Below are positions 54,759 to 62,292 of a stretch of 64,000 bases of DNA, piece by piece; position 1 is the first letter of the stretch, and each line of letters begins with the position of its first letter. The stretch is from a bacterium (GTDB taxonomy: Bacteria > Patescibacteriota > Gracilibacteria > UBA1369 > GCA-2718715). The notes under the pieces are model-generated. The model saw only the letters and a program-made list of their open reading frames with translations. It had not been told where the DNA came from and searched no databases. Where the stretch lies: assembly GCA_018662325.1 (NCBI GenBank), contig JABJGM010000007.1, forward strand, positions 62,001-126,000, given 5' to 3'. The position numbers and the translations under genes are program-made.

Positions 54759-55253
54759 TGTGCAAAACGGATTTTCCATAGGTACAACCGTAATTCCAAC
54801 TCTTGAGTAAGCAAGAGCTTTTTGGCTTTTTTAAAACAAATCATTAAACCTTGCACGACTTTTCCACAATCTATGTGCAAAACATTTTATTTTCTAATGT
54901 TTTTAACCACTTTTTCCTCTTCTTATAAACAAAATATTCAAAATAAAGTTTTCAACATTAAATGTGTAAAACTTGTTTATAACTTACTGTCTAATCAAAA
55001 TTTTATTGTATTTAACACTAAAGTTTTCAACAGCACTCAAACCTAGTTTTTCAGCTTATTTCAAACCTCTTACGGTACTGACTACCTAAAACCCATGTGC
55101 ATATCTTTTCTTATCAAAACCCATTATTTATCAACAACTTATTAACAATTTCCAGGCTTTTCAACAACTTTATAACTTTTCCACAATCTTTTACACAATC
55201 CAAATAAAAGCTTTCTATAAACAAAAAAAAAGAATATCTGCAACTTATGCACA
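54759..55253. repeat. DnaA-box cluster
   Basis: Plus-strand 9-mers close to TTATCCACA: TTTTCCACA at 54860 and 55177; TTTTCAACA at 54949, 55024 and 55158; TTATCAACA at 55128; TTATTAACA at 55139; TTTTACACA at 55189; TTATGCACA at 55245. Minus-strand copies: TTTTGCACA at 54759-54767 and 54874-54882, TTTTACACA at 54963-54971. Five lie in one orientation within 70 nt (55128-55197). The shared pattern is TTWTNNACA. Confidence 0.8.
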
Positions 55254-55260
55254 TATTCTT
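55222..55260 (-). terminator. terminator of rnj
   Basis: On the minus strand AAGAATAT and ATATTCTT form an 8-bp stem followed by eight T. The loop contains one of the DnaA-box-like 9-mers, so the rnj terminator marks the edge of the origin region. Confidence 0.8.
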
Positions 55261-55309
55261 TTCCATTTAACCCACTCGACTTATAAGCTATTTTGATTTC
55301 TTTGTCAAG

Positions 55310-57091
55310 TTAATTAACAAACATAATATTAGGAACAACCAAAGGTCTTCTCTGTAGATTCCTAGTAACTACTCTATCTAAAGCAGATTTCAAGAAACCT
55401 TCTAGCTCTGGCTTGTTAACTCTTTTCCTGTTTTTAAGATGCATGTTAATAAGCTTTTTACTTTCCGTTTCTAAATCCCTTAGAACTGTTTGAGTTTGTC
55501 TCATATATATAAAGCCATTAGAGCATATGCTTAGAGCTTTTAAAACGGGCCTCTTAGCATCCATTACAACATTTATTAATATCATACCATTTAAGCTCAT
55601 CGCTTGCCTTTCAGACACAATATCCATTGCCACTCCACATAATTTAGGAGCTTGATTATCCACCATTATATAATTTGTAGGAACAGGCTTTTTAGCTATT
55701 TCAGCTTTACCTTTTGAAACCTCTAAAACCTTACCATTTTCAAGTAAGAAAATATTTTCATTAGGTATCCCTTCCTCTAAGGCTAATTTTTTGTGGTAGA
55801 ACCTGTGGTAATACTCGCCATGAACTGGAACAAAAAACTTAGGTTTAATAAAATTAATCATCATTTTAAGATCCTCAATATTACCATGCCCACTTGTATG
55901 GATATCCATATGTTTATTAGTAATTACATTAGCAACCTTTCTAATTAAAACATTGATTACCGCATTAATAGCTCTTTCATTTCCAATGATTGGAGATGAT
56001 GAGTAAACTATAGTATCTTTTTTAGTAAGTTTAATTTGACGATGTTCACCCATAGCCATTCTTGTAAGTCCACTTAAAGACTCCCCTTGACTACCGGTTG
56101 TCAAAATCAAGGCATTTTTAGATTGCGCAGCTTTTGAATTACTTCTTAGTTCCACTATCATTCCTTGCGGATATTTTAAATATCCAAGTTTAGTAGCAAT
56201 TTTTACATTGTTAACCAAACTTCTACCAGATATAAAAATTTTCTTCTTAGTATCTTTTGCAGACTCTATTATTTGCTGCATCCTTCCAATAACACTAGAG
56301 AAACAACTAATAATCAACCTATCCGGAGCAGATCTAATAATTTTATCAAGCTCATCTCCAACAACCTTCTCACTCATAGTATGACCTTCCTTAATAGAAT
56401 TTGTACTATCACTCATAAGCAGTAATACTTTTTTATCACCAAGCTGTTTCATATAATCCACATCAGCCATAACACCATCAGAAGGCGTAAAATCAAATTT
56501 AAAGTCACCAGTGTGAACAATTAACCCCTCTGGAGTTTCAATTGCAATCCCACATGAATCTGGAATTGAGTGGTTCACTCTAAAATAAGTAATTTTAAAT
56601 ACACCTAATTTAAAGGTTTCTTTTGGCTTAACATTTACAAGCTTCGCCAATTTTTCCATCTTATGCTCCTTTAAGTGTTTTCCAATTAAACCATTGGTAA
56701 GCTTAAGGCTATAATAAGTTGGATTTTTTAACTTTGGAGTTAAATACGTAATTGCTCCAATATGATCTAAGTGACCATGAGTAATTAGTATTCCTTTAAG
56801 TTTATTTAAATTTCTCTCTAAATAACTAGTGTCAGGAACTATATAGTCCACTCCTAGCATATCTTCTTCTGGGAATTTAAGACCCATATCAAGAGCTATT
56901 ATATCGTTACCATATTCCAGTAACATCATATTTTTACCGATTTCATCTAAACCACCAAGAAAAACTAATTTAAGTTTTTTTTCGTTGTTTGAATGAAAGG
57001 GATTTTTAAACTTCTTTTTGAAGTTTGTTTTTTCCGTAGAATGAACGGTATTCTTTTGAAACCATGCATCCAATTTTGTTTTCTTTTCCAT
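55310..57091 (-). CDS. rnj: ribonuclease J
   Basis: RNase J is a metallo-beta-lactamase/beta-CASP nuclease with 5'-3' exo- and endonuclease activity in mRNA decay and rRNA processing. The 593-residue product has the metal motif TTHGHLDHIG variant (ITHGHLDHIGAI), HTGDFKFD, the beta-CASP region with SDSTNSIKEGHT and ISCFSSVIGRMQQII, and PVHGEYYH. An N-terminal Lys-rich extension (about 40 residues) precedes the catalytic domain. With RNase J and no RNase E here, decay probably follows the Gram-positive style. Confidence 0.96.
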   Translation of the reverse strand: MEKKTKLDAWFQKNTVHSTEKTNFKKKFKNPFHSNNEKKLKLVFLGGLDEIGKNMMLLEYGNDIIALDMGLKFPEEDMLGVDYIVPDTSYLERNLNKLKGILITHGHLDHIGAITYLTPKLKNPTYYSLKLTNGLIGKHLKEHKMEKLAKLVNVKPKETFKLGVFKITYFRVNHSIPDSCGIAIETPEGLIVHTGDFKFDFTPSDGVMADVDYMKQLGDKKVLLLMSDSTNSIKEGHTMSEKVVGDELDKIIRSAPDRLIISCFSSVIGRMQQIIESAKDTKKKIFISGRSLVNNVKIATKLGYLKYPQGMIVELRSNSKAAQSKNALILTTGSQGESLSGLTRMAMGEHRQIKLTKKDTIVYSSSPIIGNERAINAVINVLIRKVANVITNKHMDIHTSGHGNIEDLKMMINFIKPKFFVPVHGEYYHRFYHKKLALEEGIPNENIFLLENGKVLEVSKGKAEIAKKPVPTNYIMVDNQAPKLCGVAMDIVSERQAMSLNGMILINVVMDAKRPVLKALSICSNGFIYMRQTQTVLRDLETESKKLINMHLKNRKRVNKPELEGFLKSALDRVVTRNLQRRPLVVPNIMFVN

Positions 57092-57408
57092 AATTACTTT
57101 TAATAATAATAAATTATTTTGGAATAACTAGTCTAAGCTATTCCTGGAAATCATCGCTGATTACCATAAATCATATAATTGTATCATCTTTGTTGATGAC
57201 TTAATAAAAATATCTAGTGTATTTCTATTATAATATTTGTGATATTTGATTTAACCCCTTTTTAATAGGTTAAATTCAATTTTAATTAATGTAGACAAAT
57301 AACGTATAAAGTTTTTTTATTTAATTTTGGCGCTGACCAAAGTAGTTTCTTCTCTAAAATAATAATCTTAACTTTGCATAATTTACTCTTTTATTCATTA
57401 AATGTCAA
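57092..57408 (-). promoter_or_regulatory. structured 5' leader and promoter region of rnj
   Basis: The 317-nt gap upstream of rnj has a TATAAT on the minus strand (57227-57232) with a weak -35 (TTAAAT), predicting a leader of about 130 nt. The leader contains two hairpins: GGAATA/TATTCC (57121-57144) and TCATC/GATGA (57185-57198). Further upstream TTTAACC/GGTTAAA and TTTGG/CCAAA inverted repeats are present without T-runs. A long structured leader is unusual in this window, where most leaders are very short. Confidence 0.4.
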
Positions 57409-59004
57409 TTAAGATGTCTTAAAATAATCTTTAAGTTCTTTTAGTTTTGTAATATTAAACCTGTAAATTAATCCAAAATACACAGCTATAATAACAGGAA
57501 TTATTAACAGTAAGTTAAAATTTTTCAGATAAACAAAAGAAAATTCATATAAATACTTACATAAAAAACCTAATAATAAACTTAGAGAAGTTATTTTTAT
57601 GTAAAAATTCCAAGCAATATTTAATTTATGATTTTTTAGATAGTAATTTAAACCTAAAAATAAAATCAAAGCCTCACAAAACACAGTAACCAAGCTTGCA
57701 GCCATAAATCCGTATTTTGGAATAAATAAATAATTTAAAACTACATTTAATCCAAGAGCCGTAAAATTAAATTTTAATAAAGTTTTTTGATTATCAGAAG
57801 CTAATAAATAATAATTAAATACCACGTTTAAAAAGGCAAAAAACAAAGCAAAAAGTATAATTCTAAAAGCAAAGTCAGATCCTTCATAATAAACATAAGA
57901 ATTTTGATTCTCTGCAAGTGCAAAATCACTTTTTTCTAGATTTTCACACTCTTTTAACGCTAATTCCTCCTGTTGAAAAATTTGTCTAGCATCATTTACA
58001 CAATGATAACCGCTTAAAAACTGAGTATTACTCAAGCTTGCAGTTAAAGGATAAGCTAAAAAATATCCACACATTAAAATTGGACACACAACTATAAATA
58101 AAGATTTAAAGCTACCCTTAATAATATTCTGAAACTTTTCTTTGGAATTTTTAAAAGTTTTCCCTAAAAATGGAAGACAAGAATTCATAAAAAACACAGG
58201 AATCAAATTCAAAATTTCCATAATTTTAATTGGAATCGAATACGTAGCAGCTTCAAAATTACCTTTCATAGCCTGAATCATTAAAACATCAATTTTAAAA
58301 TAAAATTTATTTAACATAATAGCTATCCCATAAGGCAAAGCCTTTTTTATTAGGTTTAAACTATATTTTTTTGATACCTTAAAACTAAAAGAAATATACT
58401 TTCTTACATAAATAAAAGTAAAAAATAGTAAAATTAAACTACTTAAAAGATTCAAATCAAGTAAGAAATCAAATTTATTGATTTCATTCCCAGCTATTGA
58501 AATTTTCCATAAATAAATCACACCAAATATATAAACCACTTTAGAAAAAAGCTGAGCTAAAGCTGCTTTATGCATCTTTAATTCAAATTGCAAAACAGAG
58601 CTTAAAGTTCCGCTTAAAAGAGTTATTCCGGTCATTAAAGAAACAATATAAATACCTTTAGCAATCAATGTGTTTTCATAAATACCAATTTTAGGAGTAA
58701 TAAAACTTGCAAATCCTAAAATAAAAACTGTTAAAACAACTCTTAAAAACAACAAGTTGGCAAAAATCTCCTCTTTATCATCTGTGTTTTTAGACATCTC
58801 AGAAATACAGACTGTATACAATCCAAAGTCAGCTGCAATTGCAAAAAAACCAATATATTCAAATAATGTAACATATTGCCCATAAACATCAGCCGGAAAA
58901 ATCTCGGTAAGTAATTTTAAACTAACAACCCCAATCAAAGCCTGAATAAATCGACTTAAAACCTGCCAAAAAGTGTTTGAAAAAACTTTCTTAAAATTAC
59001 TCAT
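57409..59004 (-). CDS. polysaccharide flippase (Wzx/MATE-like)
   Basis: The 531-residue membrane protein has 12-14 helices and the polysaccharide-synthesis-protein N-terminus (FSNTFWQVLSRFIQALIGVVSLKLL and ADVYGQYVTLFEYIGFFAIAADFG). Such proteins flip undecaprenyl-linked glycans across the membrane. A hydrophilic insertion of about 45 residues (around 335-380, with NDARQIFQQEELALKECENLE) lies between helices and is not typical. A Wzy-like polymerase is encoded 3 kb downstream. Confidence 0.88.
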   Translation of the reverse strand: MSNFKKVFSNTFWQVLSRFIQALIGVVSLKLLTEIFPADVYGQYVTLFEYIGFFAIAADFGLYTVCISEMSKNTDDKEEIFANLLFLRVVLTVFILGFASFITPKIGIYENTLIAKGIYIVSLMTGITLLSGTLSSVLQFELKMHKAALAQLFSKVVYIFGVIYLWKISIAGNEINKFDFLLDLNLLSSLILLFFTFIYVRKYISFSFKVSKKYSLNLIKKALPYGIAIMLNKFYFKIDVLMIQAMKGNFEAATYSIPIKIMEILNLIPVFFMNSCLPFLGKTFKNSKEKFQNIIKGSFKSLFIVVCPILMCGYFLAYPLTASLSNTQFLSGYHCVNDARQIFQQEELALKECENLEKSDFALAENQNSYVYYEGSDFAFRIILFALFFAFLNVVFNYYLLASDNQKTLLKFNFTALGLNVVLNYLFIPKYGFMAASLVTVFCEALILFLGLNYYLKNHKLNIAWNFYIKITSLSLLLGFLCKYLYEFSFVYLKNFNLLLIIPVIIAVYFGLIYRFNITKLKELKDYFKTS

Positions 59005-59054
59005 ATCTTTTTTATAAATTTACTATACCAAAAAACAATATTTTCTCAATCTAT

Positions 59055-59083
59055 TTGCCTAAAAACGCCTCTTATGATATAAT
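59055..59083 (+). promoter_or_regulatory. promoter of the SGNH-like gene
   Basis: TTGCCT (59055-59060) and TATAAT (59078-59083) are 17 nt apart, with an extended -10 (TGA before TATAAT). The leader is about 23 nt. Confidence 0.8.
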
Positions 59084-59112
59084 TAAATATAAATAATTTT
59101 AACCCACCCAAA

Positions 59113-60219
59113 ATGACTTCTAATTCAAAAGGTTCAAAAGAAAAACAAGCATCTAATCAAGAATGTGATACGACTTCAACGAGTCCACAACAATCAACAA
59201 GTCCACAACAATCAGCAACTCAAACTACAACTGAAAATGCAAGGCAACAAGTTGATCAAATTCTTGAGCAAAGAAAAGAAGGCTTTTCATTTGAAAGTAT
59301 TGCTGATTCAATTTTAGGTTCTATTGGAAACCTATGGAAATCACTAGGGATTACTAATTTAATTAAATATATAGCAGGAATTTTTGGCTTTTCCGCTGGA
59401 TCTGAAAACCAAGAGCAAGCACCCGAGCCAGCTCCTTCAAGAGAGCATCCTTTACAAACTTGTGACACAGTTCCCCAGGGTGGAAAAATTTTATATGCCC
59501 AGCAACAAATTAGTGTTTACAAGGAATCAAAATCTTCATATGAATCAGGCGAAATTTATAATTATTTATTCAAAGGACAAACTGCAATTTTAATGCCAAA
59601 TCAGCCTGATGCTAAAGGTAATTACAAAATTAAAGCCCTTGGAAGAGGGACAGATACTCAAGCTGTAAAATATTTATATATAAAAAGTGCAGATTTTAAT
59701 AACTTAGGAGAAGCAAATCCAGGAGCAAGACAATCTATTGGAACGAATGCCTATTTATCAGGAGATTCAATTTCACAAATTTTCTGTAGGCATACAGCTC
59801 ATGGAGAAGGAATGCCAGCTCATAATATGCAATACATTTGTAGAAGTATTTCTGGTCAAGTTGCCGCAGGAAGAATTACCCAGAAACGAATTGCATTTAT
59901 AATGGGATACAACAATTTAAGTTCACGAAATCTTGAAACAATTAAGCAGTATTACGTTGAAGCTTTTGGATACTTAAGGAGCCTTAAAGAAAACTACGGA
60001 AAAGAAATCTCGCTTAATCTACTTTACAACTGGACTGGATCTGATGGCAACCTTTATATGACTGAAGAATTAAGAACACAGATTAACGCATTTATAAAAG
60101 AAAAATGTACTCAATTTGGGTTTAAATGTGTAAGTATGGACAATGCCCACGATCAATCAAAAGGATTGCATGGGGGGTTTAAAAGCCAGCAAGCATTTTT
60201 AAAACAACTGACTTCATAA
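59113..60219 (+). CDS. SGNH-hydrolase-like protein with low-complexity N-terminus
   Basis: The 368-residue protein begins with a Ser/Thr/Gln-rich stretch (about 1-60, with two STSPQQS-type repeats) and then a hydrophobic segment near 75-95 that could anchor it. A small beta domain follows (about 125-195, SH3-like), then an SGNH-like hydrolase half: GDS at 217-219, GYNN at 265-268 in place of GxND, and a late Asp/His pair (DNAH at 343-346, or Asp347 and His353). Such enzymes deacylate glycans or lipids. No cleavable signal peptide is visible. Function on the cell wall is inference. Confidence 0.6.
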   Translation: MTSNSKGSKEKQASNQECDTTSTSPQQSTSPQQSATQTTTENARQQVDQILEQRKEGFSFESIADSILGSIGNLWKSLGITNLIKYIAGIFGFSAGSENQEQAPEPAPSREHPLQTCDTVPQGGKILYAQQQISVYKESKSSYESGEIYNYLFKGQTAILMPNQPDAKGNYKIKALGRGTDTQAVKYLYIKSADFNNLGEANPGARQSIGTNAYLSGDSISQIFCRHTAHGEGMPAHNMQYICRSISGQVAAGRITQKRIAFIMGYNNLSSRNLETIKQYYVEAFGYLRSLKENYGKEISLNLLYNWTGSDGNLYMTEELRTQINAFIKEKCTQFGFKCVSMDNAHDQSKGLHGGFKSQQAFLKQLTS

Positions 60220-60227
60220 ACTTGTTT

Positions 60228-60256
60228 AAAAGCCTAAAAATTGTTAGGCTTTTTTT
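60228..60256 (+). terminator. terminator of the SGNH-like gene
   Basis: AAAAGCCTAA and TTAGGCTTTT form a 10-bp stem with a 6-nt loop and a T-run, 9 nt after the stop. Confidence 0.9.
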
Positions 60257-60271
60257 AGTATAAAAATAAAA

Positions 60272-61324
60272 ATGAATCTTCAAGAATTACAAAATAAATT
60301 TCAAGATATTTCCAACGCTTTAAACATTGAGTCTATCAAAGAAAAAGAAATAGAAATTGCAAATCAGCTCAAAGACCCCAACAACTGGGAAGATCAAAGC
60401 CTTTTAAATAAGCTAAATATAAGTCTTAAAGCTTATCAAAAGCAACTTTTGAATCTTCAGGGAATTCAAGATGGATTAGATTATATTCAGGCTTTTCATG
60501 AAGAAATATCGGAAAAGGAAATTCAAGATTCACTAGAAGCACTCAATAAAAAAATTAATGATTTAGAAGTAAAAACTTTATTAAATCAAAAGCATGACTC
60601 GTTTTCAGCTATTTTGTCTGTTTATTCAGGAGCAGGAGGAGACGATGCTGAAGATTTCACTCAAATGATTTACAATATGTATCAAAAATATTCTGAAAAT
60701 CAAGAATATCAAACTTCGATTCTTGAATGCTCACTCACTGAATCTGGGATTAAACATATTTCAATTAAAATAGAAGGACCATATGCCTATGGAAACCTGA
60801 AATCCGAACACGGAGTTCATAGACTAGTAAGACTGTCGCCTTTTAACTCAGGAAACACTCGTGAAACATCTTTTTGTTTAGTAGATGTAATTCCAATCAT
60901 TGAAACCGATAATTCTATAAAACTAGAGCCTCAAGACCTCAGAATTGATACTTTTAAATCACAAGGACCAGGAGGCCAATCCGTAAACACCACTGATTCA
61001 GCAGTTAGAGTTACACATATTCCAACTAAAATTTCAGCTAGTTGTCAGTCAGAAAGATCACAGCATCAAAATAAAGAAAATGCCCTGAACCTTTTAAAGT
61101 CAAAGCTGACGCATTTACTTGAAATACAAAATAAAAAAGAAATTCAGGATATTCGTGGTGAAAACCTTCAAAACAGCTTTGGTAGTCAAATTAGATCATA
61201 CACTCTTCACCCTTATAAACTTGTAAAAGACCACAGAACAAGCCACGAAGATAATAACCCTGAAAATGTCTTAAATGGAAAAATTGATGGATTTATTTAC
61301 AGTTATCTAAAAGAAAACGTATAA
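60272..61324 (+). CDS. prfB: peptide chain release factor 2
   Basis: RF2 ends translation at UAA and UGA. The 350-residue product has the SPF anticodon-like tripeptide at 189-191 (RLVRLSPFNSG) and GGQ at 234-236 (GPGGQSVN). It reads in one frame from ATG to stop with no internal UGA, so the programmed frameshift known from many bacterial prfB genes is absent. Its presence shows that UGA is a stop codon in this organism. Confidence 0.96.
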   Translation: MNLQELQNKFQDISNALNIESIKEKEIEIANQLKDPNNWEDQSLLNKLNISLKAYQKQLLNLQGIQDGLDYIQAFHEEISEKEIQDSLEALNKKINDLEVKTLLNQKHDSFSAILSVYSGAGGDDAEDFTQMIYNMYQKYSENQEYQTSILECSLTESGIKHISIKIEGPYAYGNLKSEHGVHRLVRLSPFNSGNTRETSFCLVDVIPIIETDNSIKLEPQDLRIDTFKSQGPGGQSVNTTDSAVRVTHIPTKISASCQSERSQHQNKENALNLLKSKLTHLLEIQNKKEIQDIRGENLQNSFGSQIRSYTLHPYKLVKDHRTSHEDNNPENVLNGKIDGFIYSYLKENV

Positions 61325-61356
61325 AAAAAAGCCCCAAATTAAAAGGGCTTTTAAAA
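61325..61356. terminator. bidirectional terminator between prfB and the lipoprotein gene
   Basis: AAAAGCCC and GGGCTTTT form an 8-bp stem with a 10-nt loop. A-runs on the left and T-rich sequence on the right allow termination from both directions. Confidence 0.85.
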
Positions 61357-61369
61357 ATTTTTTAAATTT

Positions 61370-61591
61370 TTACTCTTCAGTTGATTCAGCAGTATCTTCA
61401 CCTTCAGCTTCCATAACTTCTTCAGCTTCCATTTCAGTAGTTTCTTCTACTTCAGTAGTAGCTGCTGGTTCTTGAATTTCAATAGATTCAACTGCATCAG
61501 CAGTATTTTCTTCCGTTTCAGTAGTAGCTTGTCCACATCCAGCTAAAGCTAGAGACATTAAAGCAACCACAGCAATTAATTTTTTAGTCAT
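61370..61591 (-). CDS. small acidic lipoprotein
   Basis: The 73-residue protein has a signal peptide with a canonical lipobox (LALAGC; Cys about residue 19), and the mature part is almost entirely Glu, Thr, Ala and Val (TTEVEETTEMEAEEVMEAEGE). It would be a lipid-anchored acidic surface peptide. It is downstream of efp, with its own leader. Confidence 0.8.
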   Translation of the reverse strand: MTKKLIAVVALMSLALAGCGQATTETEENTADAVESIEIQEPAATTEVEETTEMEAEEVMEAEGEDTAESTEE

Positions 61592-61646
61592 TTTTTATAG
61601 TTGTTATATATTGTTGACTTTTAAAAGAGTCTTATATTAATTAATG

Positions 61647-61668
61647 ACAAAAATTGAAAAAATTTCAA
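61647..61668 (-). terminator. weak terminator after efp
   Basis: On the minus strand TTGAAA and TTTCAA pair around a 3-nt loop, followed by TTTTT. The stem is AT-only and weak. Confidence 0.4.
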
Positions 61669-61672
61669 CTCT

Positions 61673-62236
61673 TTATTTCGAAACTCTCTCGACATATTCT
61701 CCACTTTCTGTGTTAACTCTTATCAATTCTCCTTCTTTTAAAAACAATGGAACTTGTAAAACATAACCAGTTTCAAGCGTTGCAGGTTTTGACCCTCCTG
61801 ATGCTGTATCTCCTTTTACGCCAGGATCGGTTTGTGTGATTTCTAAATTTACTTTTGGAGGTAATTTTACAGCTATAGGATTATCGTTATAAGTCAAAAG
61901 ATCTACATCCATACCATCTTTAAGAAAGTTTTTTTGAGAGTCGATAGTCTCTAAATTCAGCTCGAATTGCTCATATGTATCCTCTCTCATAAAATAAAAG
62001 CCATTTGGATCTGAGTAAAGAAATTGACCTCTTGTATGCTTTACATCAGCTTTTTTTAGCTTGTCGTTTCCTTGAAAAGTTTTAGGGATTACAGATCCAT
62101 TTAAAAGGTTTTTAATTTTAGTTCGACAAACTCCACCAGCTCTAGCTTGCTTAGAATGAACAGCAGATAAAATTATATAAGGAGTTCCATCTAGTTCAAC
62201 CGCCATGCCAGGTCTTAATTCACCAATTGATAACAT
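61673..62236 (-). CDS. efp: elongation factor P
   Basis: EF-P relieves ribosomes stalled at polyproline. The 187-residue product has the three-domain layout and the conserved ending LFLKEGELIRVNTESGEYVERV. The loop that reaches the peptidyl-transferase centre reads SKQARAGG, with Arg32 where E. coli has Lys34. Arg at this position occurs in EF-Ps modified by EarP rhamnosylation; no modification gene is in the window. Confidence 0.95.
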   Translation of the reverse strand: MLSIGELRPGMAVELDGTPYIILSAVHSKQARAGGVCRTKIKNLLNGSVIPKTFQGNDKLKKADVKHTRGQFLYSDPNGFYFMREDTYEQFELNLETIDSQKNFLKDGMDVDLLTYNDNPIAVKLPPKVNLEITQTDPGVKGDTASGGSKPATLETGYVLQVPLFLKEGELIRVNTESGEYVERVSK

Positions 62237-62292
62237 ATTTGTGATTTTAATATTACAAAGATATACTTACAAAAAAAATAAAAGAAATCAAT

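Larger units (their letters stand above)
54703..55253. other. predicted replication origin (oriC)
   Basis: The 683-nt gap between dnaN and rnj holds, in order from the dnaN side, an AT-only tract with (AT)n, a DnaA-trio array, a GC-richer spacer and a cluster of about twelve DnaA-box-like 9-mers over 500 nt. This order (boxes, GC spacer, trios, AT-rich unwinding region) is that described for bacterial basal unwinding systems. No other function explains the gap. Genes on the left for 25 kb mostly run on the minus strand, i.e. away from here. Confidence 0.82.

Noticed and set aside
54488-55046. ORFs of 70-74 codons over the dnaN start and the origin.
   Set aside because: Low-complexity AT-rich composition with no protein-like pattern; they overlap DnaA boxes and the AT-rich tract.
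57325-57345. TTTGG/CCAAA hairpin upstream of rnj as a terminator for the flippase gene.
   Set aside because: On the minus strand it is followed by A-rich rather than T-rich sequence.
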